From positions 39,763,656-39,827,655 of the forward strand of contig CM038709.1 of NCBI GenBank assembly GCA_021613375.1: a stretch of 64,000 nucleotides of DNA. Direction: 5' to 3'. The notes below the pieces were generated by a model. That model saw only the letters and a list, made by a program, of their open reading frames with translations, was not told where the DNA came from and did not search any database. Both the position numbers and the translations under genes were made by a program. This DNA comes from Megaleporinus macrocephalus (Eukaryota > Chordata > Actinopteri > Characiformes > Anostomidae). Shown here in pieces: positions 36,708 through 46,984 of the stretch; the stretch's first letter is position 1, and every line of letters starts with the position of its first letter.

Positions 36708-37797
36708 CAGAGGTCACTAATAGGTGGACCGCGGTCCATGTCCAGACCCAGACGTTGTCCAATGCGAACCCAAACCGATAAACTATTGAGTATGATTTAA
36801 ATCAGACAGTGTTTATTTTAAGTGGCAGTCGCTGTTTAAAAGCAGCTGCGTATCTCATATCCATCCATCCATCCATTATCTTCCGCTTTACCCTGCTAGT
36901 CGGGCTCACATGTGGCTGGAACCAGTTCCAGCATCAAGTGCCAGCAAAAGTCTGGAGGAGAGGGGGATAAACTGTTAAGATGTGCAATTCAGTTAACAAG
37001 ACTAAACATTTTATTTACTTTTTTTATTTTAAATAATCCCTTGGCTTAAAGTGATAAAAAAGGATTTATTAAGTTCAGCATTTCAGTTCAGCATTTAAAC
37101 AGTAAATATACTGAAATATACTGAACGGTATGTGTGATGTGTTGGTGTTTCAGTAACTGTTGGTATAGGATGCTGATACTAGGCTACTTCAGTAAACAGG
37201 ATACGCAACTGAATCATAACACAAGTTAGAAATGATGATGGTCCTGACCTTGGCCTGAGGAAATCTCCTCTAACTGGACCTTACTGAACTCTAATTGAAT
37301 ACCCCTGTTTTACAGGATATAGAGAACAGCTGTCCTATTCACGGGACATAGAAATATGAAAATGGCCAAAAATGGAGAGACACCTTTTTCTTTGATGATA
37401 TACAGAATGCTAGCAACATACATACTTTATGGTTAATAAGCAGTAGTGCACTTTAAATAGCAATATATATTTTTTAATGCTGTAAGAAATTCCAATTAAA
37501 TTAATGTTTCTTAACATACATACAATGTAAAAAGTGCTTCAGTGCTATAACCCAAAAAACATGACTTTATGTGGTCACAAGCTATTGAACTGGTGTCTAA
37601 AACTGAAAGAATCGCTCAGTCAAACTACTTTTTAAACGAGTTCAATTACTTGTTAACACATTAAGTGGTTTAGGTTGTACCAATGAAGCTTCGTTCACAG
37701 CGTAAGCATAAATAAACACTTAAGTGTATTGATCAGAAGTACAATGCCTCTTTCATTGCTTTCCTTTCTAACTTAACACATTTCTTCATTACAGACT
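36708..37797. other. Mixed relics, no gene
   Basis: 36720-36845 (taggtggaccgcggtccatg) resembles a transposon 3' region, possibly hAT. 36855-36960 begins atccatccatccattatctt, the start of a common fish repeat. The rest is AT-rich and unassigned. Confidence 0.3.
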
Positions 37798-38415
37798 ACA
37801 CTGATTAGCCATTACACCAAACCACATCCTCGGGTCTATTGTATCAGCTCCATTTACCATATAGAAGCATTGTGTAGTTCTACACGTACAGACTGTAGTC
37901 CATCTGAATTACTGTATACTTTATAACCCTGTTCTTCAATAGTCAGGGGCTCCACAGAGCAGTTATTATTTGGGTGGTGGCTCATTCTTAATGTCTTAAT
38001 GTGTGTTGTGCTGGTGTGAGTGGATCAGACACAGCAGTGCTGCTGGAATCACTCACTGTCCAATCTATTAGACTCACCCACCTTGTAGATGTAAAGTCAG
38101 AGATGAAAGCTCATCTGCTGCTGCACAGTTAGTTTGTTGGTTGGCTAGAATTTCATTGGTGATCACAAACCACTGCTCACAGGGTGCTGCAGTCTGGACA
38201 CCACAACTATGTCAGGGTCACAGCAGTCCTGAGAATGATCCACCACCCTCATAATACCTGCTCTGTGGTGGTCCTGTGAGGGTCCTGACTATTGAGGAAC
38301 AGGGTAATAGAGAAACAGATGGACTATGGTTTGTAATTGTAGATGCTCAGGTCAGTGAAGCTGATAAAATGGAAAATAAGTGTAAATACAAAGTGGTTTT
38401 TAATGTTATGGCTAA
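37798..38415. mobile_element. Long palindromic DNA transposon (family C), complete ends
   Basis: Ends are inverted: ttagccattacaccaaacca at the left and gtggtttttaatgttatggc at the right. The interior matches 25485-26160, including gagtggatcagacacagcag, ctgctgctgcacagtta and aatgatccaccaccctcata. About 618 bp, non-coding. Confidence 0.8.
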
Positions 38416-38599
38416 AGGCTATAAGCATCAGCTAATATGAAAATGTCCAACACATACATATAGCAGAGTTTAAGATCCTAACTTGTGATTATTAAAAGTC
38501 AGAAAATGTTTTATTGTTTACAAAGTCAAGAAATACGGCTTAAAAGACTGTTTAGCTCCGCCCACTGTTCAGAAACTGGCATAGACAGTATGCGTTTGA

Positions 38600-38945
38600 C
38601 GTAGATGGTGGAAACATGGCTAGAAGAGGCACTTACAGTAATGCAGAATGACAGAAAGGTTGTTGTTGTTGTTTTTGGCTGCAGTAATTGGATGTACAGT
38701 GGGGACCCCCGAGCACAACTGACCCAAAGACCCCAAAATATCCAGAAAGTGGACAAAATCTGTCAACTTTAAACAGGTACATTGGAAAGGACCGTCCTCT
38801 CACTCCATCATCTGTAGATCATTTCAAACCTGTAGAAGATTATCACAGCTGTGGGACGTAGGCTCACACGACGACTGGATCTTAAGTCTGATGCTGTTCC
38901 AACAATATGGGCGTGTAGGAAACCAGCGAGAGGAGCTCAAGAGCC
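38600..38945 (+). pseudogene. THAP-domain protein relic
   Basis: THAP domains are DNA-binding C2CH zinc fingers of P-element transposases and related host proteins. The plus strand keeps their landmarks in order but in different frames. FGCSNW lies at 38674-38691 (the second zinc cysteine and following Ser-Asn). PKDPKISRKWTKSVNF and then SSHSIICR lie at 38723-38820, which corresponds to the basic linker, the conserved Trp and the third zinc cysteine. DHFKPVEDY at 38817-38844 carries the zinc histidine in HF. Finally DAVPTIW at 38889-38909 matches the AVPTIF signature that closes the domain. At least two frameshifts and two stops (TGA near 38720, TAG near 38858) interrupt it, and the first cysteine appears replaced in a GTTGTT run. 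Source element unknown. Confidence 0.65.
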
Positions 38946-39486
38946 TCCGTGTATGTGGAGGTAAACCAGGTAAGCTCAGTTACTGAGCCTGCTTTAGCTG
39001 ATGTTGGCTAACATTAGCTTTACTTACTAAGTTCGGTGGTTGAAGTTATGCTAAGCTAACATAGTTGAGTTATGAAGATTTATAGAGTCGTATGAGAGCG
39101 AGTTCCACTTTGATCATATTTACTACAATAACTGTACCTCTATATCTGAGTTTAGCTGGTTGCTAGGCTGTTGTCATGAATCATGTTGGTTATGTGGCTT
39201 GATACTGTTTACACTCAGGATGAGCTGCTGTTGTGGGTGTGGTTTGACTAAAAGTCCCAGGACTAAGTGATATGGTGGTCTATTTTTACATTACAATTCA
39301 AAAATATAATATGAATCTGAATTCATATTGAATGTTTATATATGTTTACAGTATCTAAAACAATGTGGAATCACCAGGAGTATCCACAAGTAGTGCTTAT
39401 CCTTTAATGGATGTAAACTACTAGATTACTGCTAGAATCACATTGGAGCCCAGCAGAAGTCTAGCATTGTTGTAGCATTATTGCCA
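38946..39486. other. No recognised feature
   Basis: Contains ggctaacattagcttta-type text common in fish repeats, but no definable element or gene. It may include the decayed remainder of the THAP locus. Confidence 0.3.
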
Positions 39487-40565
39487 CTGCAGCACTATCC
39501 CAGCAAACAACGGATGTCCTCGGGACGTTCGTCGACGTCCCAATTTGGGTACATATGTAACGTTCGCTGTAGGACGTTACCAGGCCTTTTTTGACGTTCG
39601 CAACAGGTCCTATTCTAGTCATACGGGGACGTTCAGAAAAAAACATTCATGGGACGTTCAGTAACGTCCCTATATAGTCCCCAAAATAACGTTATTTTTG
39701 TTACCTTTATGGGACGTTCTGAGAACGTTCACATATGGTCCCCTGGTGTTTACCCACATAGTTCCGGATCCGTTGCGTGTCATGACTCTATACTCTTATA
39801 ATATATAATATAATATAGATATCGTAAGAAATGAATATTAAAAAAGCGAGTGTGGTTTGATGATTTAAGTTTCCGTGCTGTGGAAGTGAAATGTGTGGCG
39901 AGTCCAGCGACGGTAGTGCATTTGTATTAGACGTTACGCATGCATTTCAAATCCGCGCATATCATTATACAATTAAACTACAAATAAGGCTATGGTGGTC
40001 CTACAAACTTCCCAAGAACATGGAAAGAGACATTTAAAGGACTTTCCATGAACGTCACCTCATAGTCTCCTGAAGGTTTCGTGGTAGTCCTACAAACGTC
40101 CTAAGAACGTCAAAAGAGATGTTTAAGGACTTTCCATGAATGTCCCCTCATAATCTCCTGAAGGTTTCTTGGTAGTCCTACAAGCGTCCTAAGAACATTG
40201 AAAGAGACGTTTAAAGGACTTTCCATGAACGTCCCCTCATAGTCTCCTGAAGGTTTCGTGGTGGTCCTACAAACGTCCCAAGAACGTCGAAAGAGACATT
40301 TAAAGGACTTTCCATGAACGTCCCCTCATAGTCTCCTGAAGGTTTCGTGGTAGTCCTACAAACGTCCCAAGAACATCGAAAGAGATGTTAAAGGACTTTC
40401 CATGAACGTCCCCTCAAAGTCCCCTGGAGGTTTCCTGGTAGTCCTACGAACGTCCTATAAGAACGTCCCCAGTAACATTTTGGCGAACCTACAAAACGAT
40501 GTTCAGGGGATGTCCGCAGTGTTGGTTCGGGGGACGTCCTGGGGACCTGTTTTTGTTAGCGGGGA
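39487..40565. mobile_element. GGACGT-rich inverted-repeat element
   Basis: The left end tatcccagcaaacaacggat and the right end tttgttagcggggat are inverted (ATCCC-GC-AACA). Both shoulders are packed with ggacgttc / gaacgtcc motifs (about 39520-39740 and 40440-40540). The interior (39750-40000) is ordinary AT-rich sequence with a few CpGs. No transposase is seen. Left context cactatccc and right context acacagtg could be CACTA-like ends, but this is weak. Confidence 0.6.
40005..40470. repeat. 88-89-bp minisatellite, about five units
   Basis: The core actttccatg recurs at 40041, 40129, 40218, 40307 and 40395. Each unit reads ctcctgaaggtttcgtggta, gtcctacaaacgtcc, aagaacgtcgaaagagac, ggactttccatgaacgtccc. 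Located inside the inverted-repeat element and sharing its ACGT-rich vocabulary. Confidence 0.92.
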
Positions 40566-40679
40566 TTACACAGTGAAAATGTAAAGGATGCTGTTTTTAT
40601 ATCCATATTCAAATCATAACAAACTATTTTCTCAGTGTACAATCAAAACCCTTCTATAAGTTAAAAGTTAGGATCCCCA

Positions 40680-41480
40680 CTCTCCGCCAAATTTCTCTGC
40701 TGACAAATAAACAAAATGTAAGATGAGGGGGTTTGAGGCTCATATGCCACGAGCGCCCTAGGAGGGTTCCCAGCGCTGCCATGTTTTATTTTGCAGTTTG
40801 GGCTTTTACTTTCCCGAGTGCATTCAAAGAAACCCAGAGATGTCAGTTTGACGTGCCCAACTCCAAACCGCTGTTGACGCGTCTCCTCTGTTTCTGCAGC
40901 ATTACGCCGGCGAGAACAAAACAAACCGAACGGAAAAGACACGTTTGGAGACGAAGGCCGAGATCCTTCAGAACCTGAGGCGGAAGAAGACGAAACAAAA
41001 AAAAAAGAGAGAGAGAAAAAAAAAAAGATATAAGCTCAGCTGAAGTACAAAACTGTGTCATGTAAGGAGTTAGCGTTCTTTTCTCTCCTTCTAAACGAGC
41101 TGAAAGCCCCTGGCGCTGCGCTTCTTTTCAGACCGAGGGGGAACGCATGTTTCCGTAGCATTGAGTGGGCTGCCGAGGCTTTGATGTCTACCTAGCCGAT
41201 ACCTTGTGGCTAATCTTGCCCGCTGGATTAAGTCTTTTTGCGAAAAACCCTCCCCACCAAAACCCCCACCCTACTCCCCTCCTCTCTTCTGCAGCCAAGA
41301 TTGCCATCTCGGCCTCCGTAATCTCTCTGTAATAGACGCTAATGCAGAAGCACCTGCCACACAAGCTGGGCACATCCCGTCCTGTCGCCGTAAGCAGCTT
41401 ACATCCCATAATGCCAGGTATTTGAGGAATATTCATGTCGCTAAGTGCTTATGTAATGACTCATAAAGCGCTATTGGCTT
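40680..41480. other. CpG-retaining unique block
   Basis: Non-repetitive and GC-richer than its flanks. The part 41280-41480 (cctccgtaatctctctgtaa, tccgtcctg-free text, catcccataatgccagg, tgcttatgtaatgactc) has the look of conserved non-coding DNA. Overlapping frames on both strands show no domain. Confidence 0.3.
40900..41043 (+). other. Speculative 3' exon-like segment
   Basis: A pyrimidine-rich ctcctctgtttctgcag ends at 40899. The following frame is open for 47 codons: HYAGENKTNRTEK, later AEILQNLRRKKTKQ, a lysine-rich end and TGA at 41041-41043. The charged, helix-prone text and the good acceptor are suggestive, but the second half is A-rich low complexity and no family is recognised. Could equally be chance. 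Confidence 0.12.
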
Positions 41481-41490
41481 CTTGCTCTTG

Positions 41491-41540
<50 letters not shown>

Positions 41541-41541
41541 G
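41491..41541. repeat. (CT)n microsatellite
   Basis: About 50 bp of CT dinucleotides with two short interruptions. Confidence 0.95.
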
Positions 41542-41854
41542 CTTGTTTTTGAGCTGATCCCACCCCTACGTGTGAGCGACGAACCTTCAGGGCATTGTTG
41601 TTTGGGATGAAATCCTCGGCCCTTGCCAAGCAATGAAATCGCATTGCAGGAGAGTTAACTCAGTGACATGCTTTTGTGTTGGTGGTCTCGTGATGCGAAT
41701 GGAGCAGGGGGCCAAATACTAAAGCCACTGCTCTGTGCTTTAAGGACGGGACGCTCGCAAAGGTCAAATACAGCGTCCACTGCAAAGACAAAAAATAGTG
41801 GTGTTTGTTTTATATCAGCAATGTTACAAATGTTTTGTTTATTCTGAGGATTTT

Positions 41855-41966
41855 GTATCATCGCTGTTCAAAGAAAAACAAGAGTAACTTTGCAGGACAG
41901 AACAAAAACAGCCTTCACTTTAAATGGAAGTCAATAGAACCAGAATTTTTTCCAAGCTGTTTTGGA
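41855..41966. mobile_element. MITE family A, 5' half
   Basis: tcatcgctgttcaaagaaaa, then gcaggacagaacaaaaac, ggaagtcaatagaacc and tccaagctgttttggag; it breaks off exactly where the 155-bp array starts. Confidence 0.7.
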
Positions 41967-42650
41967 GTTTAGTAACACATACATTAATAATACAAATAAT
42001 ACATTAACTATGGTTAACTAATGATAAGTAAACATTTAACAAAATGATTGGTAAACATGTAACATATAGTTATTAGTAATGTTTTATTGGTAACACTTTG
42101 CATTATATGTCAACTAACTGACATAAAGTAAAACATTATACATAAAGTAATACGTTAACAGTAGGTAACTAATGTGAAATAAACATAAACATGTAACATA
42201 CAATTATTAGTAAACATGTAACATACTAATTGGTAATACTTTATTGGTAACACTACATTAAGTGTTGACAGACTAACATGAAGTAATGCATTAGTTAACA
42301 TGAAGTAATACAGTGTCAATAGTTAACTAATGTTAAGTAATCATATTACATACATTATTAGTAAACATGTAACATATAGTTATTAGTAATGCTTTATTGG
42401 TAACACTTTACATTAAGTGTTGACTAGCTTACATGAAAAATACATTAGTTAACATGAAGTAATACATTAACAATGGGTAACTAATGTTAAGTAAACATAA
42501 ACATGTAACATACAACTATTAGTAAACATGTAACGTACTAATTGGTATTACTTTACTGGTAACACTACATTAAGTGTTGACTGGTTAACATGAAGTAATA
42601 CATTAGTTAACCTAAGGTAATATTTTATAGCTATTAAATTTCATAGCTAT
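41967..42650. repeat. 155-bp tandem array, about 4.5 units
   Basis: ggtaacac recurs near 42089, 42246, 42399 and 42559 (153-159 bp apart). Units are made of ttaacatgaagtaatacatt, ggtaactaatgttaagtaaa, acatgtaacatac and attagta, so there is also a weaker 25-30-bp internal rhythm. Non-coding. Confidence 0.85.
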
Positions 42651-42659
42651 GCTTACAAC

Positions 42660-43768
42660 ACAACAGCACGGTGGTGTAGTGGTTAGTATGGTGGTGTAGT
42701 GGTTAGTACGGTGGTGTAGTGGTTAGTACGGTGGTGTAGTGGTTAGTATGGTGGTGTAGTGGTTAGTATGGTGGTGTAGTGGTTATTACGGTGGTGTAGT
42801 GGTTAGTACGGTGGTGTAGTGGTTAGTACGGTGGTGTAGTGGTTAGTATGGTGGTGTAGTGGTTAGTACGGTGGTGTAGTGGTTAGTACAGTGGTGTAGT
42901 GGTTAGTATGGTGGTGTAGTGGTTAGTACAGTGGTGTAGTGGTTAGTATGGTGGTGTAGTGGTTAGTATGGTGGTGTAGTGGTTAGTATGGTGGTGTAGT
43001 GGTTAGTACGGTGGTGTAGTGGTTAGTATGGTGGTGTAGTGGTTAGTACAGTGGTGTAGTGGTTAGTATGGTGGTGTAGTGGTTAGTATGGTGGTGTAGT
43101 GGTTAGTACGGTGGTGTAGTGGTTAGTATGGAGGTGTAGTGGTTAGTATGGTGGAGTAGTGGTTAGTATGGTGGTGTAGTGGTTATTACGGTGGTGTAGT
43201 GGTTAGTATGGTGGTGTAGTGGTTAGTACAGTGGTGTAGTGGTTAGTATGGTGGTGTAGTGGTTTGTACAGTGGTGTAGTGGTTAGTCTGGTGGTGTAGT
43301 GGTTAGTATGGTGGTGTAGTGGTTAGTATGGTGGTGTAGTGGTTAGTACGGTGATGTAGTGGTTAGTACGGTGGTGTAGTGTTTAGTACGGTGGTGTAGT
43401 GGTAAGTATGGTGGTGTAGTGGTTAGTACGGTGGTGTAGTGGTTAGTATGGTGGTGTAGTGGTTAGTACGGTGATGTAGTGGTTAGTACGGTGGTGTAGT
43501 GGTTAGCACTGTGGTGTAGTAGTTAGTACGGTGGTGTAGTGGTTAGTATGGTGGTGTAGTGGTTAGTATAGTGGTGTAGTGGTTAGTACGGTTGTGTAGT
43601 GGTTAGTATGGTGTTGTAGTGGTTAGCACTATGGTGTATGTCATGTGATGGGCTGGCGACCTGTCCATGGTGTACCCCGCCTTCGCCTATTAAAGCTGGG
43701 ATTGGCTCCAGCCCCCCATGGCCCTGACTAGTGAGATAAAGCGAATATATTCTATAGATGGATGGATG
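42660..43768 (+). mobile_element. tRNA-derived SINE-like repeat (family B) expanded by a 20-bp array
   Basis: Starts with the family head gcacggtggtgtagtggtta (42666 on) and ends with the family 3' region gatgggctggcgacctgtcc, tgtaccccgcc, gggattggctccagcc and the tail atggatggatg (43641-43768). The piece normally lying between the head and this 3' region, including the B box, is absent; the 20-bp array takes its place. The minus-strand copy at 2061-2720 provides the comparison. Confidence 0.75.
42669..43636 (+). repeat. 20-bp minisatellite, about 48 units
   Basis: The unit is cggtggtgtagtggttagta, repeating with exact 20-bp spacing. The base before ggtgg varies (tatgg, tacgg, tacag), and rare changes occur (gatgtag, gttattacgg). 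The core TGGTGTAGTGGTTAG is the A-box region of the SINE head and resembles the D-arm start of tRNA-Val or tRNA-Glu genes. Confidence 0.98.
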
Positions 43769-45270
43769 TTCACAACACATACATTTACATCTCCATTTTT
43801 TGTGATAGATATTTCGCAGTTGATATCACAAACTTCACAAAAACTAAATCGAGAAAAATCTGAAACTATTTTAACTAATTTAACTATTTAAACTAATTTA
43901 TTTTCCTTTATATGCCAAATCTGAAGGTATGAAAGCTAATATCTGGTTTATTCTGGTTTTCCACCATGTTCAGTCCTGATGTGGTGATAAATTCCACAAA
44001 ATTCCAATAATAAATGACCAAATTCATACCTTATTTTTTTGTGGGTCTGTAGTTTGTTGTTGTCACCAAAGCTCACATGAACTTCTAACTCGTCTCAAAG
44101 CTGACTCCAAACTGACTGGCGGAAAAAAAAAAAGGCGGAGGAAAAGAAAGCTCTGGAACAAAAGTGGAGCCATCTTTTCAAACAACAGCCTGTGGCTCCT
44201 TCCACTTGGCATCGGCGGGACGCATCTGATCCCTTGCTTTGTTTAATGCTGCAGCTTCCTTAAAAATGGATTTATTTGTTTGAGGTTGTTTCTCTATTTA
44301 TTTCTGTATTTACAGAGCTCATCCATTTCTGGGAGGGAATGGGAGGGATGGGCTTTGTCAAAATCCTAGAAGGTTTCCTGGCTCGCGCACAAACGTGCCT
44401 TGATGACTTACAGGGATGGAGAAAGTGAATTATCATGGGCCTACAGAAGGGGCTACCGCAAAGGAAGCAGATTTCGTGATTAAGGTTCGTATGAGAAAGT
44501 GGACTTGTGGAGATTTACTCCCAGGAAGTCGCAGTGTGGGAGCCGGACTTTGTTACCAGAATGTAACAGGGTTCTATTTTCCCGCTGCCTGTGACACGTG
44601 TTAAGAAACAGAGCCTTCGTAGATATATTTCTTGATATGTTACAACAAGAACAAGGCTAAAGTAATGATGTGCACTAAAGGCAAGTCTGTGGGAGTCAGT
44701 TGAAATGTTTATGTATTCAGTATTAGTAATATTAGCAACTTTAGAGAAAGAAATAGATGAGGGGAAGAGGTGGTTTTAATATTTCTTGAGAAGTCCCTCA
44801 AGGTTCAGTTATAGGGCCTTTGATTTTGTCTTACCTTTGGTTCATTTTTATAGCTACACTTAGTGCACATACATTTACATTTCCACTCAAATCACAACTT
44901 TTTTAAGAACTAAATCGAGAATAAATTAAAACTGGGTTTTCCCTCATATACCAAACCTGAAGGTATAAAACTTTAGACTTTAGAGAACAAAATAGTTGAG
45001 GGGAAGAGGTGGGTTTTGGTCATCATTGAATAAAAGCTAGCAGGGATCAGTCGTTAACTGTTATCAATTAGCATTCATTAATGTTTAGCAACATTAGTGT
45101 GTTTTAGCTTCACTATCTTTAACACAAAGATCTACAATTAGCAATGAAAACAACTGGAGCCAGCTTGGTAGTTGGTTTCGTTGGTTAGCAATTTTAGGTC
45201 AAAGCAGGGGTGTCCAAATGTTTTTTAAAGGGGGCCAGATTGGACAATATCAAAATGCCTAAGGGTATTA
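43769..45270. other. Unique DNA with a local duplicate pair
   Basis: 43785-43940 and 44868-44970 share acatacatttacatttccac-like, aactaaatcgaga and ccaaacctgaaggtat blocks. gaggggaagaggtgg recurs at 44760 and 44999. 44130-44610 is GC-richer and unassigned. No gene recognised. Confidence 0.4.

Positions 45271-45276
<6 letters not shown>

Positions 45277-45350
<74 letters not shown>
45277..45350. repeat. (TA)n microsatellite
   Basis: About 74 bp of pure TA, directly abutting a family A MITE end. Confidence 0.97.
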
Positions 45351-45356
<6 letters not shown>

Positions 45357-45630
45357 CTGTCCAATGAAAAACAGGTATTTCTAAAAGGGCAACATACAGG
45401 AGAGTCTTCACTTTTAATGGATGTCAATGGAACCAGAGATGTCAATGGAACCAAAATGAATGGTCCATGAATGAATGGTATCTCTAATTTGGGTGATTTT
45501 TATTTTTTATGTCTTTTAAAGGCAGCAGCTGCCGTTTACATAGTGTGAACATTTCACAATGACTGGCCAAACAGAAAAGCTCCAAAATCACTTGGAAAAA
45601 CTTCTGGTTCCATTGACTTACATTAAGAGT
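45351..45630. mobile_element. MITE family A, rearranged copy
   Basis: Starts ttgttgctgtccaatgaaaa. It continues with acaggagagtcttcac and tgtcaatggaaccaga repeated twice, then an inverse portion (cttggaaaaacttctggttc, cattgacttacat). The expected terminal inverse repeat is missing. Confidence 0.65.
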
Positions 45631-45984
45631 AAAGAAAGGCTCTATATCTATATGGCTGGTACCATGCTCATAGTTGGATGTGCAGTTTTTAGCCTGGGAA
45701 AAAGTAAAAAGAACTTGTTTGCTGCTATAAAATCAGTAAATGAAAGAAGGAATCATTGAAAATCTGTTTAATGCTAGCTGGGCCCCTTGTTTTAGCCCCA
45801 TTAGCATTTTAGATTTTTTCTGTGTACATTTGATGAAAAGATTTAAGATATGAATCAGTTTGCTGTTGTGCTATAAGGGAATGAATCCGGGGTGGGAGAC
45901 TTTGTGTATACAGAGGTGGGTGCTAGCATCCACTTGTTTTTTAGCAGCATTAGCATTTTAGCCGGAGCATTCCTTTAATGATAA

Positions 45985-46150
45985 AAGATCAAGGCAAGGA
46001 GTGATTTGTGGTGCGGAGCTGAGAACGATTAGATTAAATAGCTGTAATTACCTGATTACGGTGAGTAAGCTGCGGTCATTCTCCCCGGCATGGAGTCTCT
46101 CATGCTGGCTGCATGACTTAATAAGCGGAAAGGCAGAACGATAACGAGTC
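45985..46150. other. Candidate conserved non-coding block (enhancer-like)
   Basis: Dense homeodomain-like and other factor-like words (cgattagattaaatagctgt, aattacctgattacggtgag, tgacttaataagcgg) in non-repetitive text with retained CpG. No frame of interest crosses it. Basis is appearance only. Confidence 0.3.
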
Positions 46151-46514
46151 AGTGGAGGAGCTACCCCACCTTTCCTTATCTGAGCCAGGTTCACATCAAC
46201 ACAGGCAGATAGTCAGTGGACACTCGCTGGAAGTGTTTCTTGCGGCAGCAGTTTGTTGGTGTTTTAAACCCAGATTGTATTTTTTAAATGGGATTTGTAG
46301 ATCAGTAAGAAGTCCCGAAGAAGTTCCTCCCAGAGTCCTGGCGAGTCAGGTGATACAATATTTGACTGTTAAAATGACAATTTCCTGCATTTTCTTTGCA
46401 TTAAGGTCCAATTCTGAGGTTTCTGTGTGTTTATGCACCAAAAAAAAGTTTTGGATGCCAATTTTCGAATCTCTAAACAGATCAGTCCTGATACAATGAC
46501 ATTAAGACTAATGT

Positions 46515-46725
46515 ACATATATAAGTTTGGACACCCCCTATTGGTTGTGTGAAAATTAATCTGAATAAATTAATACATTTAGCAAATCATCAGTTAATGT
46601 GTATTAATATAAGCAGCATATTAATTTGGTAATAACTTTCTTTTTTTTTGTTTAATTAATGAGTTTTGTTTAATTAATGAGTTTGACCAACTTTTGCCTG
46701 TGACAGTATGCAAAGGCTTTGATTT
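46515..46725. mobile_element. Tc1-like terminal fragment
   Basis: ataagtttggacacccccta at the left and gaccaacttttgcctgtgac at the right resemble inverted Tc1-like ends. A ttaattaatgagtttt direct duplication and a T-run lie inside. No transposase. Confidence 0.4.
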
Positions 46726-46984
46726 GTCTAACTGCTTTGTTCCCTTATTTAAACAAGAACTTGCAATGAAACACTCCTTGTAACTTCAGTTTGAGTGGGC
46801 GGGGCTAAGCTGCTGTAACCTGAATATATGCAAATGTGTTGGTTTTTTAAAATGGGCTGTTGTTGTTGGTTTATTTCCATATATGGCCTGTGTGGAGTAA
46901 CATGTACATTTTTTTTGTTTTGGTGACAAAGTATAAGCACTACAGCAAATTATTTTATTGTAATTATTTGATGGACAATGGATA

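Noticed and set aside
38526..38756. 76-codon minus-strand frame at the THAP locus
   Set aside because: It is the opposite strand of the plus-strand THAP relic, which explains the conserved text better.
42669..43636. Cluster of tRNA genes
   Set aside because: Only the A-box-like 5' part is repeated every 20 bp; no anticodon arm, B box or acceptor stem can form within a unit.
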